This document shows positions 42,471-51,535 of a DNA stretch of 64,000 nt, in pieces. The DNA comes from Pontibacillus salicampi (lineage in GTDB: Bacteria; Bacillota; Bacilli; Bacillales; BH030062), in the NCBI RefSeq assembly GCF_042434395.1, contig NZ_JBHLTP010000008.1, forward strand, positions 81,587-145,586. The letters are read 5' to 3'. The notes beneath the pieces are model-generated. The model worked only from the letters and a program-made list of their open reading frames with translations, made no database searches and was not told the origin of the DNA. The stretch's first letter is position 1, and the number at the start of each line of letters is the position of its first letter. A program made the translations under genes and the position numbers.

Positions 42471-43221
42471 TCAACTCCTTCCATATATCCTGAAATAATG
42501 CATTAAACTCTGGATGCTGTCGTGCTTCAAACGGTGTAATTTCCTGTAAATAATGTGGAACCTTAAATGTAGCTGCCACCGATCCAGGATTCGCTGCTAG
42601 TAAATAGATCGTATCACTCATTGCAATGGCCTCTCCTATATCATGCGTTACCAGAATAGAGGTTTTATTATAGCGGTGAAGGGTGGTAGAGACTAAATTC
42701 TCTAGCTTTAACTTTGTTTGATAATCGAGAGCAGAAAATGGTTCATCAAGTAGGAGGATTTGAGGGTCATTCATAAGTGTGCGAGCTAATGCTGCCCGTT
42801 GTCTCATCCCTCCAGAAAGTTGAGAGGGATGAGAGGTAAGGACCTTCCCCAGCCCCATCTCTTCCAACGTATGAATGGCCTTTTGCTTTAGTTCGGATGA
42901 GATTTTACCGCTAATATGGGGACCTAGTAATACGTTTTCGTGAATGGTTTTCCATGGGAACAGGTAATCCTGTTGAAGCATATAGCCAATCTTGGTGTCA
43001 CTCTGATTGGGAGAAGTACCGTTAATATATATCGTCCCTTCTGTTGGTTGAAGAAGGCCAGAAATAATGGAAAGCAAAGTAGATTTCCCGCAACCGCTTG
43101 GGCCAAGGAGGGAGACAAATTCTCCTTCCTCGACCGTAAGGGAAATAGATTGTAATGCTTTAGTGTAGCCTTGCTTCGTAAAATATTGATGGGAGATATC
43201 GTCTATGCTTAGATAAGCCAT
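42448..43221 (-). CDS. ytlC: ABC transporter ATP-binding protein YtlC
   Basis: 257 residues from the ATG at 43221, which GGAGGAGAGG precedes; the frame extends seven codons further without a site. Walker A GPSGCGKST is near 40-48, the signature LSGGMRQRAALAR near 136-148, Walker B ILLLDEPFSALD near 157-168 and the H-loop in LVTHDIGEA. Typical of the SsuB/TauB/ThiZ group. It begins 14 bases after the ytlA stop. Confidence 0.9.
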   Translation of the reverse strand: MAYLSIDDISHQYFTKQGYTKALQSISLTVEEGEFVSLLGPSGCGKSTLLSIISGLLQPTEGTIYINGTSPNQSDTKIGYMLQQDYLFPWKTIHENVLLGPHISGKISSELKQKAIHTLEEMGLGKVLTSHPSQLSGGMRQRAALARTLMNDPQILLLDEPFSALDYQTKLKLENLVSTTLHRYNKTSILVTHDIGEAIAMSDTIYLLAANPGSVAATFKVPHYLQEITPFEARQHPEFNALFQDIWKELNDLESSS

Positions 43222-43234
43222 AGCCCTCTCCTCC

Positions 43235-44227
43235 TTAATCATTCATAATTTTTTCAGCGATGGAGGTGTTTACTAGCGTTTCATGCGCTACATCTTTTGG
43301 GAGTTCTCCTGATGAGTCCATAATAGCCTTTAGGTTCTTCCACTCTTCCTCATCCAAAATGGGATTTTCAGCGTACGATCCTTGGCTTTTGTACCGGTCT
43401 ACTACTTGTTCAATAAGCTGAAGGTCTGTATCCTCAAAGTATGGTTTAATCACTTCAGCAATTTCCTTTGCGCTATTGCTTTGCACCCATTGTTGTGCTT
43501 TATAAAGTGCATTCGTAAACTTTTCCATGTCCTTCTCGTTTTCATTCAAATAACTGCTTCTTGCCATAAACACAGTATAAGGTACATGGCCAGATTCAGT
43601 ACCAAAGGATGCGACAATATGCCCCTTACCCTCCTGCTCGAATATGCTCGCAGTCGGTTCAAATAATTGTACGTAATCTCCTGTGCCAGAAGCAAAAGCA
43701 TTAGGTATGTTTGCAAATTCCACATTTTGAATAAGGTTTAAATCTGTTTGAGGGTCAATACCCTTTTCCTTCAAAACGAATTCCCCTACCATTTGTGGCA
43801 TACCGCCCTTCCGTTGACCAAGGAAGGTGCTATCCTTTAGGTCATCCCATTCAAAGTCGGGCTGTGCTTCTCTTGCTACAAGAAATGTCCCATCTGTTTG
43901 AGTTAGTTGAGCAAAGTTGATAACAGGATCTGATGCACCTCTTGCGTGGACGTAAATCGATGTCTCGGACCCAACGAGTGCCACATCTGCTCCATTAGAG
44001 AGAAGGGCTGTCATTGTTTTGTCCCCGCCCCAGGTAGTCTTTAAGTCTACGTTTAAGCCTTCCTCTGTGAAATATCCTTTTTCTAATGCCACGTATTGAG
44101 GGGCATAAAAAATGGACCTTGTTACTTCTGCTACCCTTATTGTTGATGGCTGATTAGAACAAGCGGCCATAGGCAGAATACATATAAAAACTAAGCATAA
44201 TAAGCTAAAGGTTCTTAGGTGTTTCAT
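43235..44227 (-). CDS. ytlA: ABC transporter substrate-binding lipoprotein YtlA
   Basis: 330 residues. The signal peptide ends in MAAC (Cys23). The NMT1/THI5-like binding fold follows: TIRVAEVTRSIFYAPQYVAL, EKGYFTEEGLNVDLKTTWGG and NGADVALVGSETSIYVHARG are the usual first-lobe motifs. It is the first gene of the ytlA-ytlC-ytlD operon. Substrate specificity cannot be read from the sequence, and no riboswitch is seen in the 400 bases upstream, so a thiamine link is not supported here. Confidence 0.88.
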   Translation of the reverse strand: MKHLRTFSLLCLVFICILPMAACSNQPSTIRVAEVTRSIFYAPQYVALEKGYFTEEGLNVDLKTTWGGDKTMTALLSNGADVALVGSETSIYVHARGASDPVINFAQLTQTDGTFLVAREAQPDFEWDDLKDSTFLGQRKGGMPQMVGEFVLKEKGIDPQTDLNLIQNVEFANIPNAFASGTGDYVQLFEPTASIFEQEGKGHIVASFGTESGHVPYTVFMARSSYLNENEKDMEKFTNALYKAQQWVQSNSAKEIAEVIKPYFEDTDLQLIEQVVDRYKSQGSYAENPILDEEEWKNLKAIMDSSGELPKDVAHETLVNTSIAEKIMND

Positions 44228-44397
44228 GAAGGCATCCTCCCGTTAATAAATATCTAATTTACGATAGCGTATGCCCATTTAAAAAATGTGTGAATGCCTA
44301 TAGGAGCGCATATTTGTCTGAGGAGATAATAGATACAATTCCTCATGGGTAGAACTGTGAAGAAAAGGAAATTATTCCCCCTCCACGTTTATTCCTC

Positions 44398-44545
44398 GGA
44401 AATAGCTCCGTTTTCCTGCTGCTCCACACGACCCCACGTCGTATGGGGCCGTAGAAAAGCGGAGTGATTCCAGCCCAATCAACTGTTCTTTCTATACTCC
44501 TTCCAAATTATCTCGAATCCGAGTCTTCCACTATCTCCCCATTTA
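44398..44545 (-). repeat. Interspersed repeat copy (minus orientation) with long hairpin
   Basis: Read on the minus strand it shares ordered blocks with 35478-35590: GGGGAGATAGTGGAAGAC, GGATTCGAGATAATT, TTGATTGGGCTGGAATC and CTCCGCTTTTC. On the plus strand CTCCGTTTTC (44406-44415) pairs with GAAAAGCGGAG (44454-44464), and inside CCCCA (44432-44436) pairs with TGGGG (44444-44448). The end CGGAAATAGCTCCG recurs in similar form at 63486. It occupies much of the gene-free gap 44228-44646. Confidence 0.7.
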
Positions 44546-44581
44546 GCGTAATAAGCTATTCCCTTAACGTAAGAAATAGAA

Positions 44582-44613
44582 TAAAAAAAGGCTAACCTGA
44601 TTTCAGGTTAGCC
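44582..44613 (-). terminator. pckA terminator
   Basis: GGCTAACCTGA (44590-44600) pairs with TCAGGTTAGCC (44603-44613). On the minus strand seven T residues follow. Confidence 0.9.
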
Positions 44614-44646
44614 GTTCATCTATATAAAGGAGATGAGGGAGCGAAG

Positions 44647-46239
44647 TTATTTTGATAAGAAGGTAGGTCCAGCGTTTTGTATCTGCTGACTTACCCCGTT
44701 GAATTTCTTGAAATTATCATGGAATTTCTGAGCTAATTCTTTAGCCTTTTGCTCATATGCTTGAGCATCCTTCCACGTTTTCTTCGGAATTAACACTTCA
44801 TCTGGTACACCTGGACAATGGGTCGGCATGCTTAATCCGAAAATGTCATCCTGCACCATTTCTGTAGAATTTAGCTCACCTTCTAGTGCTGCATGTACCA
44901 TGGCTCTTGTATGAGACAGCTTCATTCGGGAGCCTTCTCCGTATGCTCCACCTGTCCAACCAGTGTTAACGAGATACACATTGGCATTAAATTGATCTAT
45001 TTTTTCGCCAAGCATTTCTGCGTAGGTAGAAGCATGCAATGGTAAAAATGGAGAACCAAAGCAAGTAGAGAAAGTGGCTTCTGGTGATGTGATGCCTCGC
45101 TCTGTTCCAGCGAGCTTGCTAGTATATCCACTAAGGAAGTGATACATAGCTTGCTCCTTCGTCAGTTTACTTATAGGAGGCAGTACGCCAAAGGCATCCG
45201 CTGTTAAAAAGACAATCGTATTAGGATGACCTGCAATGCTTGGCTGGACGATATTATCAATATTATCGATTGGGTATGCTGCACGAGTATTCTCCGTTAA
45301 ACTGGTGTTATTATAATCTGGCAATCTGGTTTCCTCATCAAGGACGACATTCTCTAAAACGGAGCCAAAACGAATGGCATCAAATATTTGAGGTTCATTT
45401 TCTCTGGAAAGATTCACGCACTTGGCATAGCAGCCGCCTTCAATATTAAATACACCACGGTTGGACCATGCGTGTTCATCATCCCCAATAAGACGACGAT
45501 GGGGATCTGCAGAGAGAGTTGTTTTCCCAGTTCCAGAGAGTCCAAAGAATAATGCTACATCACCTTCTTGACCGATATTGGCACTACAGTGCATAGAAAG
45601 CACATCCTGCTGTGGCAGAAGGTAATTCATAACAGAGAAGATGGACTTCTTGATTTCTCCTGCATATTCCGTTCCGCCTATTAGAACAACACGCTGCTTA
45701 AAGGAGATGATAATAAACGTTTCAGACGTCGTTCCATCAATCTCTGGAACCGCTTTAAAAGTAGGGGCAGAAATAACGGTGAAATCACTAGTATGAGTAG
45801 CCAATTCTTCTTCACTTGGGCGTATAAACAGCTGCTGTGCAAATAGATTATGCCATGCAAATTCGTTAATCACTTCCATAGGGAGACGATATTGCGGATC
45901 AGCACCTGCAAATCCTTTAAAGGAATAAATCTCATCCTGATTACTTAAATGATGTAAAACCTTTTCATATAAATGTTCAAACGTTGTTTCGGATATTGGC
46001 TGATTAACTTTGCCCCAATCAACCTTTTGTTCGGTTACATCATCTTTTACAATAAACTTATCATTAGGGGAGCGACCTGTGTAACGTCCAGTTTCTGCCT
46101 GGATAGCTCCAGTAGCAGTTAGGCGTCCCTCTTTGCGAGACAAAATCTTTTCTACTAATTCAGCAACGGATAGGTTTTTTCTTACCGTATCCTGCTCCAG
46201 TAATTCTCTAAGTATAGATTGTTGATTCACCGTTTTCAT
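44647..46239 (-). CDS. pckA: Phosphoenolpyruvate carboxykinase (ATP)
   Basis: 530 residues; the B. subtilis enzyme is about 527. It converts oxaloacetate and ATP to phosphoenolpyruvate, ADP and carbon dioxide, the entry to gluconeogenesis. The kinase-1a loop GLSGTGKTTLSADP is near 234-247 and the metal-binding LIGDDEHAW near 251-259; RSPNDKFIV and GGTEYAGEIKKS are substrate-site blocks. The start is preceded by AAGGCGGG. It is divergent from metK, as in B. subtilis. A promoter candidate is listed separately. Confidence 0.97.
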   Translation of the reverse strand: MKTVNQQSILRELLEQDTVRKNLSVAELVEKILSRKEGRLTATGAIQAETGRYTGRSPNDKFIVKDDVTEQKVDWGKVNQPISETTFEHLYEKVLHHLSNQDEIYSFKGFAGADPQYRLPMEVINEFAWHNLFAQQLFIRPSEEELATHTSDFTVISAPTFKAVPEIDGTTSETFIIISFKQRVVLIGGTEYAGEIKKSIFSVMNYLLPQQDVLSMHCSANIGQEGDVALFFGLSGTGKTTLSADPHRRLIGDDEHAWSNRGVFNIEGGCYAKCVNLSRENEPQIFDAIRFGSVLENVVLDEETRLPDYNNTSLTENTRAAYPIDNIDNIVQPSIAGHPNTIVFLTADAFGVLPPISKLTKEQAMYHFLSGYTSKLAGTERGITSPEATFSTCFGSPFLPLHASTYAEMLGEKIDQFNANVYLVNTGWTGGAYGEGSRMKLSHTRAMVHAALEGELNSTEMVQDDIFGLSMPTHCPGVPDEVLIPKKTWKDAQAYEQKAKELAQKFHDNFKKFNGVSQQIQNAGPTFLSK

Positions 46240-46347
46240 CCAGAACCCGCCTTTATTAAATAGTATGGGAATGATACATAAAAGAAATAAAACGTTTCCT
46301 TTTTAAAAGGATCAACGCATCATAATGTGTCGGTTTAATGTAAGATT

Positions 46348-46375
46348 AGTATAACACATTTAAATTATTAGTCCA
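46348..46375 (-). promoter_or_regulatory. Candidate pckA promoter
   Basis: On the minus strand TGGACT (46375-46370), a 16-base spacer and TATACT (46353-46348). It lies about 110 bases upstream of pckA in an AT-rich region. CcpN/CcpA-type control is known in B. subtilis, but I did not identify an operator. Confidence 0.5.
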
Positions 46376-46490
46376 CACTAATTATTAAAATGAAACAATT
46401 TGTTCATATAATACAGGGAATTAGACCAAGTAAAGGTCATGAGTAGAGGGCAAATGAAGGGTGGGAGTAGGAGGAAAACCTTACTCTCAG

Positions 46491-46519
46491 TTGACATTAC
46501 CTGTGTAAAACGTTATGAT
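46491..46519 (+). promoter_or_regulatory. Promoter of the metK leader
   Basis: Perfect TTGACA (46491-46496), 17-base spacer, TATGAT (46514-46519), just before the SAM riboswitch. Confidence 0.8.
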
Positions 46520-46537
46520 AAGTCGCGAACGGAATCT

Positions 46538-46646
46538 ATCTTATCCTGAGTTGGTGGAGGGACAGGCCCGAGGAAACCCGGCAACCGTCACGATAAAGGT
46601 GAAATGGTGCTAACCTGTTGCAAGGTATAACCTTGAACGATAAGAG
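46538..46646 (+). promoter_or_regulatory. SAM-I riboswitch (S-box) controlling metK
   Basis: P1 arms CTTATC (46540-46545) and GATAAG (46639-46644). Core blocks are GTGGAGGGACAGGCCC, GAGGAAACCCGGCAACC and TGGTGCTAACCTGTTGCA, all diagnostic. SAM binding would release the downstream terminator and stop transcription of SAM synthetase, giving feedback control. The 275 bases between the terminator and metK are an untranslated leader in which I see nothing else. Confidence 0.97.
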
Positions 46647-46655
46647 CGAAAGGAT

Positions 46656-46692
46656 CCTTTCCCTTTGCTCGAAATATGGGAAAGGTTTTTTT
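46656..46692 (+). terminator. Terminator of the SAM riboswitch
   Basis: CCTTTCCC (46656-46663) pairs with GGGAAAGG (46678-46685), followed by seven T residues. Confidence 0.92.
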
Positions 46693-46967
46693 ATACGCTA
46701 AAAACCATCATGTTAGGTAGTAACAGTTATGTTGAATCACAACTGATTAACCAATGCCGATACCATGTATTGGTCTTTTTCTATTTTAATACTGTTTCTT
46801 CCTTTTATATATGCACAAGCAAACATTTATGCTCATAAAGCTAGAAGAAGAGATCATGTAGGGCGCTTATACACTCTACTGTTCCTGTGTTATTAAGAAA
46901 GTCTTTAATAATTAGCAACAAGGGAATAAGTTCCGTTTGAAAATGTTCTGAAGGAGGAGTATGGGGA

Positions 46968-48167
46968 ATGGCAGCAAACCGCCGCTTATTCACATCGGAA
47001 TCCGTTACAGAGGGGCATCCCGATAAAATCTGTGACCAAATTTCTGATGCTATTTTAGATGAAATACTGAAAAACGATCCTAACGCTAGGGTTGCTTGTG
47101 AAACGACTGTAACGACAGGTCTGGTATTAGTATCAGGGGAGATATCTACTAATACGTATGTAGATATTCAAACCATCGTGCGAAATACCATTAAGGAAAT
47201 TGGCTATACTCGTGCGAAATACGGCTTTGATGCAGAAACATGTGCTGTATTAACCGCAATTGATGAGCAATCTCCTGACATTGCTCAAGGTGTGAACGAG
47301 TCATATGAAACTCGTGAAGGTCAGATGAGTGATAAGGAAATTGAAAATATAGGAGCAGGAGACCAGGGGTTAATGTTTGGTTATGCAAATAACGAAACTC
47401 CTGAATTAATGCCTTTACCAATTTCTTTGGCGCACAAATTAGCGAAGCGGCTCTCCGATGTTAGAAGAGATGAGACGTTAGATTATCTTCGTCCAGACGG
47501 TAAAACACAAGTAACGGTAGAGTATGATGAGAATGACCAACCATTGCGTATTGACACCATTGTCATATCTACTCAGCATCATCCTGAAATTACATTAGAA
47601 CAAATTCAGCGTGATCTAAAGGAGCAGGTTATTAACCCGATTGTTCCAAAAGAATTGTTAGATGATAGTACGAAATACTACATTAACCCCACTGGTCGAT
47701 TCGTTATTGGAGGGCCACAAGGAGATGCTGGTCTGACTGGTCGTAAGATAATTGTGGATACGTACGGTGGATATGCTCGTCACGGTGGAGGAGCATTTAG
47801 TGGTAAGGATGCTACGAAAGTAGATCGTTCAGCGGCTTATGCTGCTCGATATGTTGCGAAAAATATTGTATCGGCAGGACTTGCTGATGCATGTGAAGTT
47901 CAGCTCGCATATGCTATTGGTGTTGCCCAGCCTGTTTCCATATCCATTAATACATTTGGAACTGGAAAAGTAACCGAAGAAAGGCTAGTGGAAGCGGTTC
48001 GCGAAACATTCGACCTGCGTCCAGCAGGTATAATAAAAATGCTGGACCTTCGTCGCCCAATTTACAGAAATACAGCTGCATTCGGACACTTTGGCCGAAC
48101 AGACGTTGAATTCCCTTGGGAGCAAACAGATAAAGCAGAAGTATTGAAGCAGCTCGTTACTTCCTAA
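46968..48167 (+). CDS. metK: S-adenosylmethionine synthetase
   Basis: 399 residues; the B. subtilis enzyme has 400. It makes S-adenosylmethionine from methionine and ATP. Signatures are GAGDQGLMFGYA (near 123-134) and GGGAFSGKD (near 273-281), with ESVTEGHPDKICDQISDA at the N-terminus supplying the active-site histidine and metal-binding residues. GAAGGAGGAG precedes the ATG. The S-box leader upstream provides feedback control. A terminator at the stop codon makes it a single-gene unit. Confidence 0.98.
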   Translation: MAANRRLFTSESVTEGHPDKICDQISDAILDEILKNDPNARVACETTVTTGLVLVSGEISTNTYVDIQTIVRNTIKEIGYTRAKYGFDAETCAVLTAIDEQSPDIAQGVNESYETREGQMSDKEIENIGAGDQGLMFGYANNETPELMPLPISLAHKLAKRLSDVRRDETLDYLRPDGKTQVTVEYDENDQPLRIDTIVISTQHHPEITLEQIQRDLKEQVINPIVPKELLDDSTKYYINPTGRFVIGGPQGDAGLTGRKIIVDTYGGYARHGGGAFSGKDATKVDRSAAYAARYVAKNIVSAGLADACEVQLAYAIGVAQPVSISINTFGTGKVTEERLVEAVRETFDLRPAGIIKMLDLRRPIYRNTAAFGHFGRTDVEFPWEQTDKAEVLKQLVTS

Positions 48168-48207
48168 AAAAACATGCTGTCGAGTCAATCTCGGCAGCAT
48201 GTTTTTT
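48166..48207 (+). terminator. metK terminator
   Basis: AAAAAACATGCTGTCGAG (48167-48184) pairs with CTCGGCAGCATGTTTTTT (48190-48207), with one T-G pair. Confidence 0.92.
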
Positions 48208-48332
48208 CTTGTTAGTCCGACAAAATGTCCTGTTTTGTTTGCTGTATAGCGGCCTTATGTGGAAGGCTTGAAGGCCAGACTTCATCGATACTGTTGCTGA
48301 AAGGGGAGCCTTTTCTCATAAAAAATTTTTTT

Positions 48333-48360
48333 AATCCAAGTCTTCTGCTATCTCTCCATT
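48333..48360 (-). repeat. Short fragment of the interspersed repeat
   Basis: On the minus strand it reads GGAGAGATAGCAGAAGACTT followed by GGATT, about 20 of 25 positions like the 44545 copy. It lies in the gene-free part of the metK-asnB gap. Confidence 0.45.
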
Positions 48361-48498
48361 ATATGAATCAACAACATCCATATTGTTATTTGTCTTTAAT
48401 AAAAAAAATTGATAAAATGTAGTGTTTGGTTTTCTTATTATGGAAAGGTGTAAGGTGAAACGAAACTGTATTTAGTTCGTCTAAACATAGAGGAAATT

Positions 48499-48645
48499 AT
48501 GGAAATGAATTATGATTATCCACCCACAATGCTCCTAGGTCGTTCGAATGGTGTACAGTGTCTTCCGTATAGGAAACATCCCGCTGGCATGCGTGTTCTG
48601 CCTATTGGGGATTCTAGTAAAGATATTCTTTTTATGGTAAACTGA
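48499..48645 (+). CDS. Possible 48-residue small protein upstream of asnB
   Basis: An intact frame runs from ATG 48499 to TGA 48645, preceded by AGAGGAAATT, a moderate ribosome binding site. It begins MEMNYDYPPTMLLG and ends KDILFMVN. No family is recognised. A frame of this length can occur by chance, and the sequence could instead be part of the asnB leader. It lies 34 bases before asnB. Confidence 0.3.
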   Translation: MEMNYDYPPTMLLGRSNGVQCLPYRKHPAGMRVLPIGDSSKDILFMVN

Positions 48646-48679
48646 AACAGCAAAGTGAAGGAAAGTGAGGACTTTTTTT

Positions 48680-50587
48680 ATGTGTGGTTTTATAGGTGTA
48701 ATGAGACATCTGCCTTCTCCTCTTGATGAGCAGGAAAAGCAGAATTTTAAACGAAGAAATGACATAATCACTCACCGCGGTCCAGATGATGAGGGGTATT
48801 TCCATGATGAGTACATATCCTTTGGGTTCCGCCGATTAAGTATCATAGATATTGAAAGCGGCCATCAACCGTTGAGCTATGAAGATGAACGGTATTGGAT
48901 GGTGTTTAATGGTGAAGTTTATAACTATGTAGAATTAAGAGAGTCTCTGCAGAAGAAGGGGTACACGTTTGAAACGGAATCAGACACCGAAGTTATCGCA
49001 GCAATGTTTCGGGATAAACGGGAGGAAGCCTTTGCCCATCTTCGCGGTATGTTCTCAATCTTAATTTGGGATAAAGAGGAGCAAACCCTTTACGGTGCTC
49101 GAGACCCATTCGGTATTAAGCCATTATTCTATAGTGAGCAGCAAGATGAAACGTACTTTGCCTCAGAGAAAAAGAGTATTACACTTCTTCAGGAAAATGA
49201 ACTAGTAAACACAGAAGCATTACAGCATTACTTAAGCTATCAGTATGTTCCAGAGCCGCTGACTTTGACAAGTGGTATTCGAAAAGTAGAGCCAGGGCAT
49301 TATTTCGTAAAAGCTCCTAACGGAAAGATGCAATTTCATCGTTATTTCCACGCTACCTTTACCCAGGTTGCAGGTAGCGAACAGCAATGGATTAATAAGA
49401 TTCAAGATACGTTATACGACTCTGTAAACGTTCATATGCGAAGTGATGTACCAGTTGGGTCGTTCTTATCAGGTGGAATTGATTCCTCTATTATTGTTTC
49501 AATGGCAAGAGAGTTTAATCCTAATATCAAAACGTTTTCTGTAGGATTTGAACGGGATGGCTATTCGGAAGTAGATGTGGCAAAGGAAACAGCTGATAAA
49601 GTGGGCGTTGAAAACATTTCTTATACTATCACGCCGCAAGAATATATCGAGAAGCTACCAAAGATTATGTGGCATATGGATGATCCATTAGCGGATCCAG
49701 CCTGTGTGCCGTTGTATTTTGTGGCACGAGAGGCTCGTAAACATGTAACCGTTGTTCTTTCAGGAGAGGGAGCAGACGAATTATTTGGCGGTTATAACAT
49801 CTACAGGGAACCAGAATCATTAAAGCTGTTCGATTCTATGCCAGGTCCTGTCAAAGGGCTGCTATCCAGAGTTGCTGCTGTTATGCCAGAGGGTGTGAGA
49901 GGAAAAAGCTTCTTGGAACGTGGAACCACTCCTTTGAGAGAAAGATATATTGGGAATGCTAAGATGTTTGAAGAAGCAGACAAGCGTAATATCTTGGCGG
50001 ATTACCATGAGTCAGCTACCTATCAGTCCATAACCAATACATTGTATAATCAGGCAGGGTCGTATCACCCAGTAAACCAGATGCAATATATTGATATTCA
50101 CACTTGGATGAGGGGCGATATCCTTCTTAAAGCAGATAAGATGACAATGGCGAATTCCTTGGAGCTGAGAGTACCATTCTTGGATAAGGAAGTATTCAAT
50201 GTAGCTAGGGAAATCCCTGTAGATAGGAAGATAGCAGATGGCACTACTAAATCCATTTTGCGTAAAGCAGCACGAGGTATCGTACCTGATCATGTGTTAG
50301 ATCGGAAGAAGCTAGGCTTCCCTGTCCCAATTCGTCACTGGCTTAAGGATGAGTTATATGATTGGGCAACTGAACTAATTCAAAACAGTGAAACAGACCA
50401 TTTACTAAACAAAAAAATAATCTCTCAATTGCTTGAAGATCATGTTCAAGGAAAAGGAGATTACTCTCGTAAAATATGGACTGTGCTGATGTTCATGCTT
50501 TGGCATCAAATATACGTGGAACGGAAATATTCCTTCTCAGAATTAATGGAAGAGGATAAAACAACAAGCAAGATTTCCATTACTTAA
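48680..50587 (+). CDS. asnB: Asparagine synthetase (glutamine-hydrolysing)
   Basis: 635 residues from the ATG at 48680; this start exposes Cys2 (MCGFIG) as the nucleophile of the class II glutaminase domain, whereas the upstream GTG at 48665 would bury it. The glutaminase domain (about 1-210) contains THRGPDDEG and FNGEVYNY; the synthetase domain has the ATP loop SFLSGGIDSS (about 257-266) and LSGEGADELFGGYN. B. subtilis AsnB is about 632 residues. It makes asparagine, or amidates cell-wall precursors in some paralogues. The 3' end overlaps the end of the convergent gene. Confidence 0.95.
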   Translation: MCGFIGVMRHLPSPLDEQEKQNFKRRNDIITHRGPDDEGYFHDEYISFGFRRLSIIDIESGHQPLSYEDERYWMVFNGEVYNYVELRESLQKKGYTFETESDTEVIAAMFRDKREEAFAHLRGMFSILIWDKEEQTLYGARDPFGIKPLFYSEQQDETYFASEKKSITLLQENELVNTEALQHYLSYQYVPEPLTLTSGIRKVEPGHYFVKAPNGKMQFHRYFHATFTQVAGSEQQWINKIQDTLYDSVNVHMRSDVPVGSFLSGGIDSSIIVSMAREFNPNIKTFSVGFERDGYSEVDVAKETADKVGVENISYTITPQEYIEKLPKIMWHMDDPLADPACVPLYFVAREARKHVTVVLSGEGADELFGGYNIYREPESLKLFDSMPGPVKGLLSRVAAVMPEGVRGKSFLERGTTPLRERYIGNAKMFEEADKRNILADYHESATYQSITNTLYNQAGSYHPVNQMQYIDIHTWMRGDILLKADKMTMANSLELRVPFLDKEVFNVAREIPVDRKIADGTTKSILRKAARGIVPDHVLDRKKLGFPVPIRHWLKDELYDWATELIQNSETDHLLNKKIISQLLEDHVQGKGDYSRKIWTVLMFMLWHQIYVERKYSFSELMEEDKTTSKISIT

Positions 50588-50604
50588 TGGAAATAGCTTG
50601 CTTG
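50565..50604. terminator. Hairpin spanning the overlapping ends of asnB and the C39-like gene
   Basis: CAAGCAAG and TTTCCATT (50565-50581) pair with AATGGAAA and CTTGCTTG (50586-50604), with small internal bulges. Both stop codons lie within it, so the terminator is partly coding on both strands. Confidence 0.6.
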
Positions 50605-51470
50605 CCCATTTGCACCCAGGCAGCGTGAAATTCGTTGATGGGTGCTTTTTTATTTTGTCCAGATAATGGATCATTAAAGTAAATATGCTGCTCATCGTAC
50701 CCTGTTATGACAACAGAGTGTTCTTTCCTAGTGATATCGATTGGTCCTGCTTTGGTTTGCCAGGTGGTGAAATAATGGTCAGGCAATTTGTTGTAAGTTG
50801 TATTCGTAATTACCCAAACTGGCCTGCCTTCATGAAGTTCCTCTATTATTTTATAAAAGGGCTGTCCTGTAAAATCGTTTACCCGTTCTGCGCCTACGTG
50901 TTTAGCTGCTAAAGAGGCAACAGGTCCATGATATACACCATAGCCTGGATTGGATAAGGAATACATGTCCCCTACAAAACCATCATTGGGATTTCCAAAG
51001 TGTACAGAGTTTCCCTTCTCCTGATAAGGGGTTGGGTCTTTATGGATTTGATCGGCCAATGTCATCTTATCCACCTGTATGTCATGATGCTGGAGTAGCA
51101 TACTAAGGGACGTTACCTCACAACCCCTTGGCAGTTCAGGGTATTGATGGGTTGTCGGTACATGGATGTGGACACTTTCTTTTAATATATACTCGTCAAT
51201 TAACGGGACGAACGAAGTCCCTTCTTCTAGCATAGTACCAGTAGCAGCCACAGATTCCGAGTTTAAAGAGAACCAGTGATTAAAGGTGGCAGCAAGCTTC
51301 CCTTTATATTCCTCATACGATATAGCAGTTAATCCAATCGTACACGCAAAAAACAACAAGCTATACCAACGCAATAATTTACGGAAAGGGTGCTGTATCT
51401 TCTGAAATATGGAAAACAAAAGCAACAGGATGCTCATGATAAAGGTTCCAAACCATAAGGCGTTTACCAT
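50580..51470 (-). CDS. Membrane-anchored C39-like cysteine peptidase family protein
   Basis: 296 residues from the ATG at 51470, downstream of AAGGAGG on the minus strand; a GTG at 51482 overlaps that site. Two membrane segments (about 3-24 and 34-51) are followed by a linker and a C39_2 papain-like domain (about 100-296). The catalytic triad candidates are C117 (LPRGCEVTSLSML), H251 (RKEHSVVITGYD) and D267 (FNDPLSG). Relatives are B. subtilis YvpB-like proteins of unknown role. No bacteriocin or ABC exporter is adjacent, so a leader-peptidase role is not supported. It follows ytoA on the same strand. Confidence 0.82.
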   Translation of the reverse strand: MVNALWFGTFIMSILLLLFSIFQKIQHPFRKLLRWYSLLFFACTIGLTAISYEEYKGKLAATFNHWFSLNSESVAATGTMLEEGTSFVPLIDEYILKESVHIHVPTTHQYPELPRGCEVTSLSMLLQHHDIQVDKMTLADQIHKDPTPYQEKGNSVHFGNPNDGFVGDMYSLSNPGYGVYHGPVASLAAKHVGAERVNDFTGQPFYKIIEELHEGRPVWVITNTTYNKLPDHYFTTWQTKAGPIDITRKEHSVVITGYDEQHIYFNDPLSGQNKKAPINEFHAAWVQMGKQAISIK

Positions 51471-51535
51471 AGAGGAGATCACCTCCTTGCCATTACATTA
51501 TCCTATAAAGGGTACTTTAGACGTGGAAAACAGTG

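Noticed and set aside
44228..44646. Possible thiamine (TPP) riboswitch before the ytlA operon
   Set aside because: The THI5-like binding protein suggested looking for one, but no thi-box core is present; the gap holds a repeat copy and the pckA terminator.
50580..51470. C39-like protein as a bacteriocin-processing exporter
   Set aside because: There is no ABC domain and no precursor peptide or immunity gene nearby; only the papain-like fold is supported.
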